DNA of 64,000 nucleotides from positions 601,501 to 665,500 of the forward strand of contig JADKCI010000004.1 in the NCBI GenBank assembly GCA_016714645.1, in the 5' to 3' direction. Shown here piece after piece: positions 63,192 to 64,000 of the stretch; within the stretch, counting starts at the first letter, position 1; every line of letters starts with the position of its first letter. Below the pieces are notes generated by a model that was not told where the DNA came from, ran no database searches, and saw only the letters and a program-made list of their open reading frames with translations. The translations under genes and the position numbers were made by a program. This DNA is from Chromatiaceae bacterium (GTDB lineage Bacteria; Pseudomonadota; Gammaproteobacteria; Chromatiales; Chromatiaceae).

Positions 63192-64000
63192 TCATCCCAA
63201 GGGCTCCAGCTTGGCGTAGGCGAGGACTAACCACTTGGTACCCTCACCTTGGAACTTGACCTGAATCCGCGCGGCGGCACCGAGGCCCTCGCTGTTGAGC
63301 ACCACGCCCTCGCCGAATTTGGGATGCCGGACCCCCTGGCCAAGATTAAAGCCGCCTCCCTTGCCGGTTTCCGGGACGCCGGCGGACCAGGAGGCGCCAG
63401 CCTGCCGAGCGCCGGTTGCTGGGGAGAAGGATGAGCCCCAGGCCGAGGACCGCGACAGGCCCCCAGCCCGCACCTCACGTACCAGTTCCGCCGGGATCTC
63501 GCGCAGGAAGCGGGAAGGGAAGGGGCGATCCTCGCTACCCCGGAAGCGGCGGCTCTCCGCGTGACTGACAAAAAGCTGGTGCATGGCCCGAGTCATGCCG
63601 ACATAGCAGAGGCGTCGCTCCTCTTCCAGGCGGTTCGGGTCGTTGGCCGACAGACTATGGGGGAAGAGGCCCTCCTCGATGCCGACTAGGAAGACGATCG
63701 GGAACTCCAGGCCCTTGGCGCTATGCAGGGTCATGAGCTGGACACCATCCTCGAACTCATCGGCCTGGGCATCCCCGGACTCCAGGGTCGCATGGGCCAG
63801 GAAGGCGACCAGGGCATCCTGCTCGCCCTCCACCGCGCCGTCCCCCAGTTCATGGCGGAAGCGCCCGGCGGTCTCGACCAACTGCCCCAGGTTCTCGATG
63901 CGATCCTGGCCCTTGCCGTCTTTCTCCTTGCGGTAGTGCTCCTCCAGGCCGGTGGTGGCAATCACGTCGTTGGTGAGGCCCTCCAGGTTGAGATCCGGGA
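63192..64000 (-). CDS. uvrD: DNA helicase II UvrD, C-terminal part (cut by window edge)
   Basis: The last ~269 residues of a superfamily 1A helicase on the minus strand. VQLMTLHSAKGLEFPIVFLV (motif V) and EEERRLCYVGMTRAMHQLF (motif VI) are decisive, and the C-terminal Tudor-like end (GVRHPKFGEGVVLNSEG) is that of UvrD/PcrA. In repair it unwinds excised strands. The 5' part lies beyond the right edge. Confidence 0.95.
   Translation of the reverse strand, partial: PDLNLEGLTNDVIATTGLEEHYRKEKDGKGQDRIENLGQLVETAGRFRHELGDGAVEGEQDALVAFLAHATLESGDAQADEFEDGVQLMTLHSAKGLEFPIVFLVGIEEGLFPHSLSANDPNRLEEERRLCYVGMTRAMHQLFVSHAESRRFRGSEDRPFPSRFLREIPAELVREVRAGGLSRSSAWGSSFSPATGARQAGASWSAGVPETGKGGGFNLGQGVRHPKFGEGVVLNSEGLGAAARIQVKFQGEGTKWLVLAYAKLEPLG

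Overview
The window is GC-rich (an AT-rich stretch near 18.4-20.1 kb is the exception) and reads as a chromosome segment of a gammaproteobacterium. The best fit by gene content and order is a purple sulfur bacterium or a close relative (Chromatiales/Chromatiaceae). Grounds: the hemA-prfA-prmC operon, the ispE-tRNA-Gln-prs-rplY-pth cluster, secG-tRNA-Leu(GAG), smpB next to ssrA with an ANDDNYALAA tag, and a 14-gene nuo operon followed by a heterodisulfide-reductase-like Fe-S protein and a DUF3501 protein. The assignment is an inference from gene content; no database search was run.

Layout. 1-5 kb (minus): a PhoU-like fragment and an RND efflux pair, then a LexA-fold protein that has lost its catalytic dyad. 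5-17 kb (mostly plus): an ATM1-type ABC exporter, a NarX/NarL-like two-component pair, a rhodanese, a eukaryote-type fused HisH-HisF, a G18 homopolymer, MltB, RecG, UbiA and DsbA. 16.9-20.1 kb (minus): a four-helix membrane protein, MoeB, and an AT-rich islet with a decayed antitoxin-like ORF and an orphan membrane/coiled-coil protein ending in a VasI/TagO domain. 20.4-30.7 kb: housekeeping genes for translation termination, tetrapyrrole, isoprenoid and PRPP synthesis, then a FadL-type porin.

30.8-41.0 kb is a layered mobile region. It is bounded by 13-bp inverted ends of an IS3-family element whose two halves now lie about 9 kb apart. Inside are a Tat-exported PLP enzyme (the only intact non-transposon gene), a palindromic repeat, a GGDEF-EAL gene split by an IS21 element (itself invaded by an IS1380-family element with a clear CTAA duplication), a 90-bp MITE and a truncated photolyase. 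Just outside is a MEKHR-domain gene carrying one in-frame amber codon.

41.7-64 kb returns to core genome: ssrA, smpB, tpiA, secG, tRNA-Leu, nuoA-N (type I NADH dehydrogenase) with a TTGAC-N4-GTCAA palindrome upstream, the Hdr-like Fe-S protein with its DUF3501 partner, hemW (no standard start codon; ATT is the best candidate) and the 3' part of uvrD.

No wholly new multi-gene system is evident. The strongest leads are the orphan VasI-domain fusion protein in its AT-rich islet, the bacterial HIS7-type HisHF fusion, the nested transposon architecture with a Tat-PLP cargo gene, the amber-interrupted MEKHR gene, the apparent ATT start of hemW and the FNR-type palindrome before nuoA.
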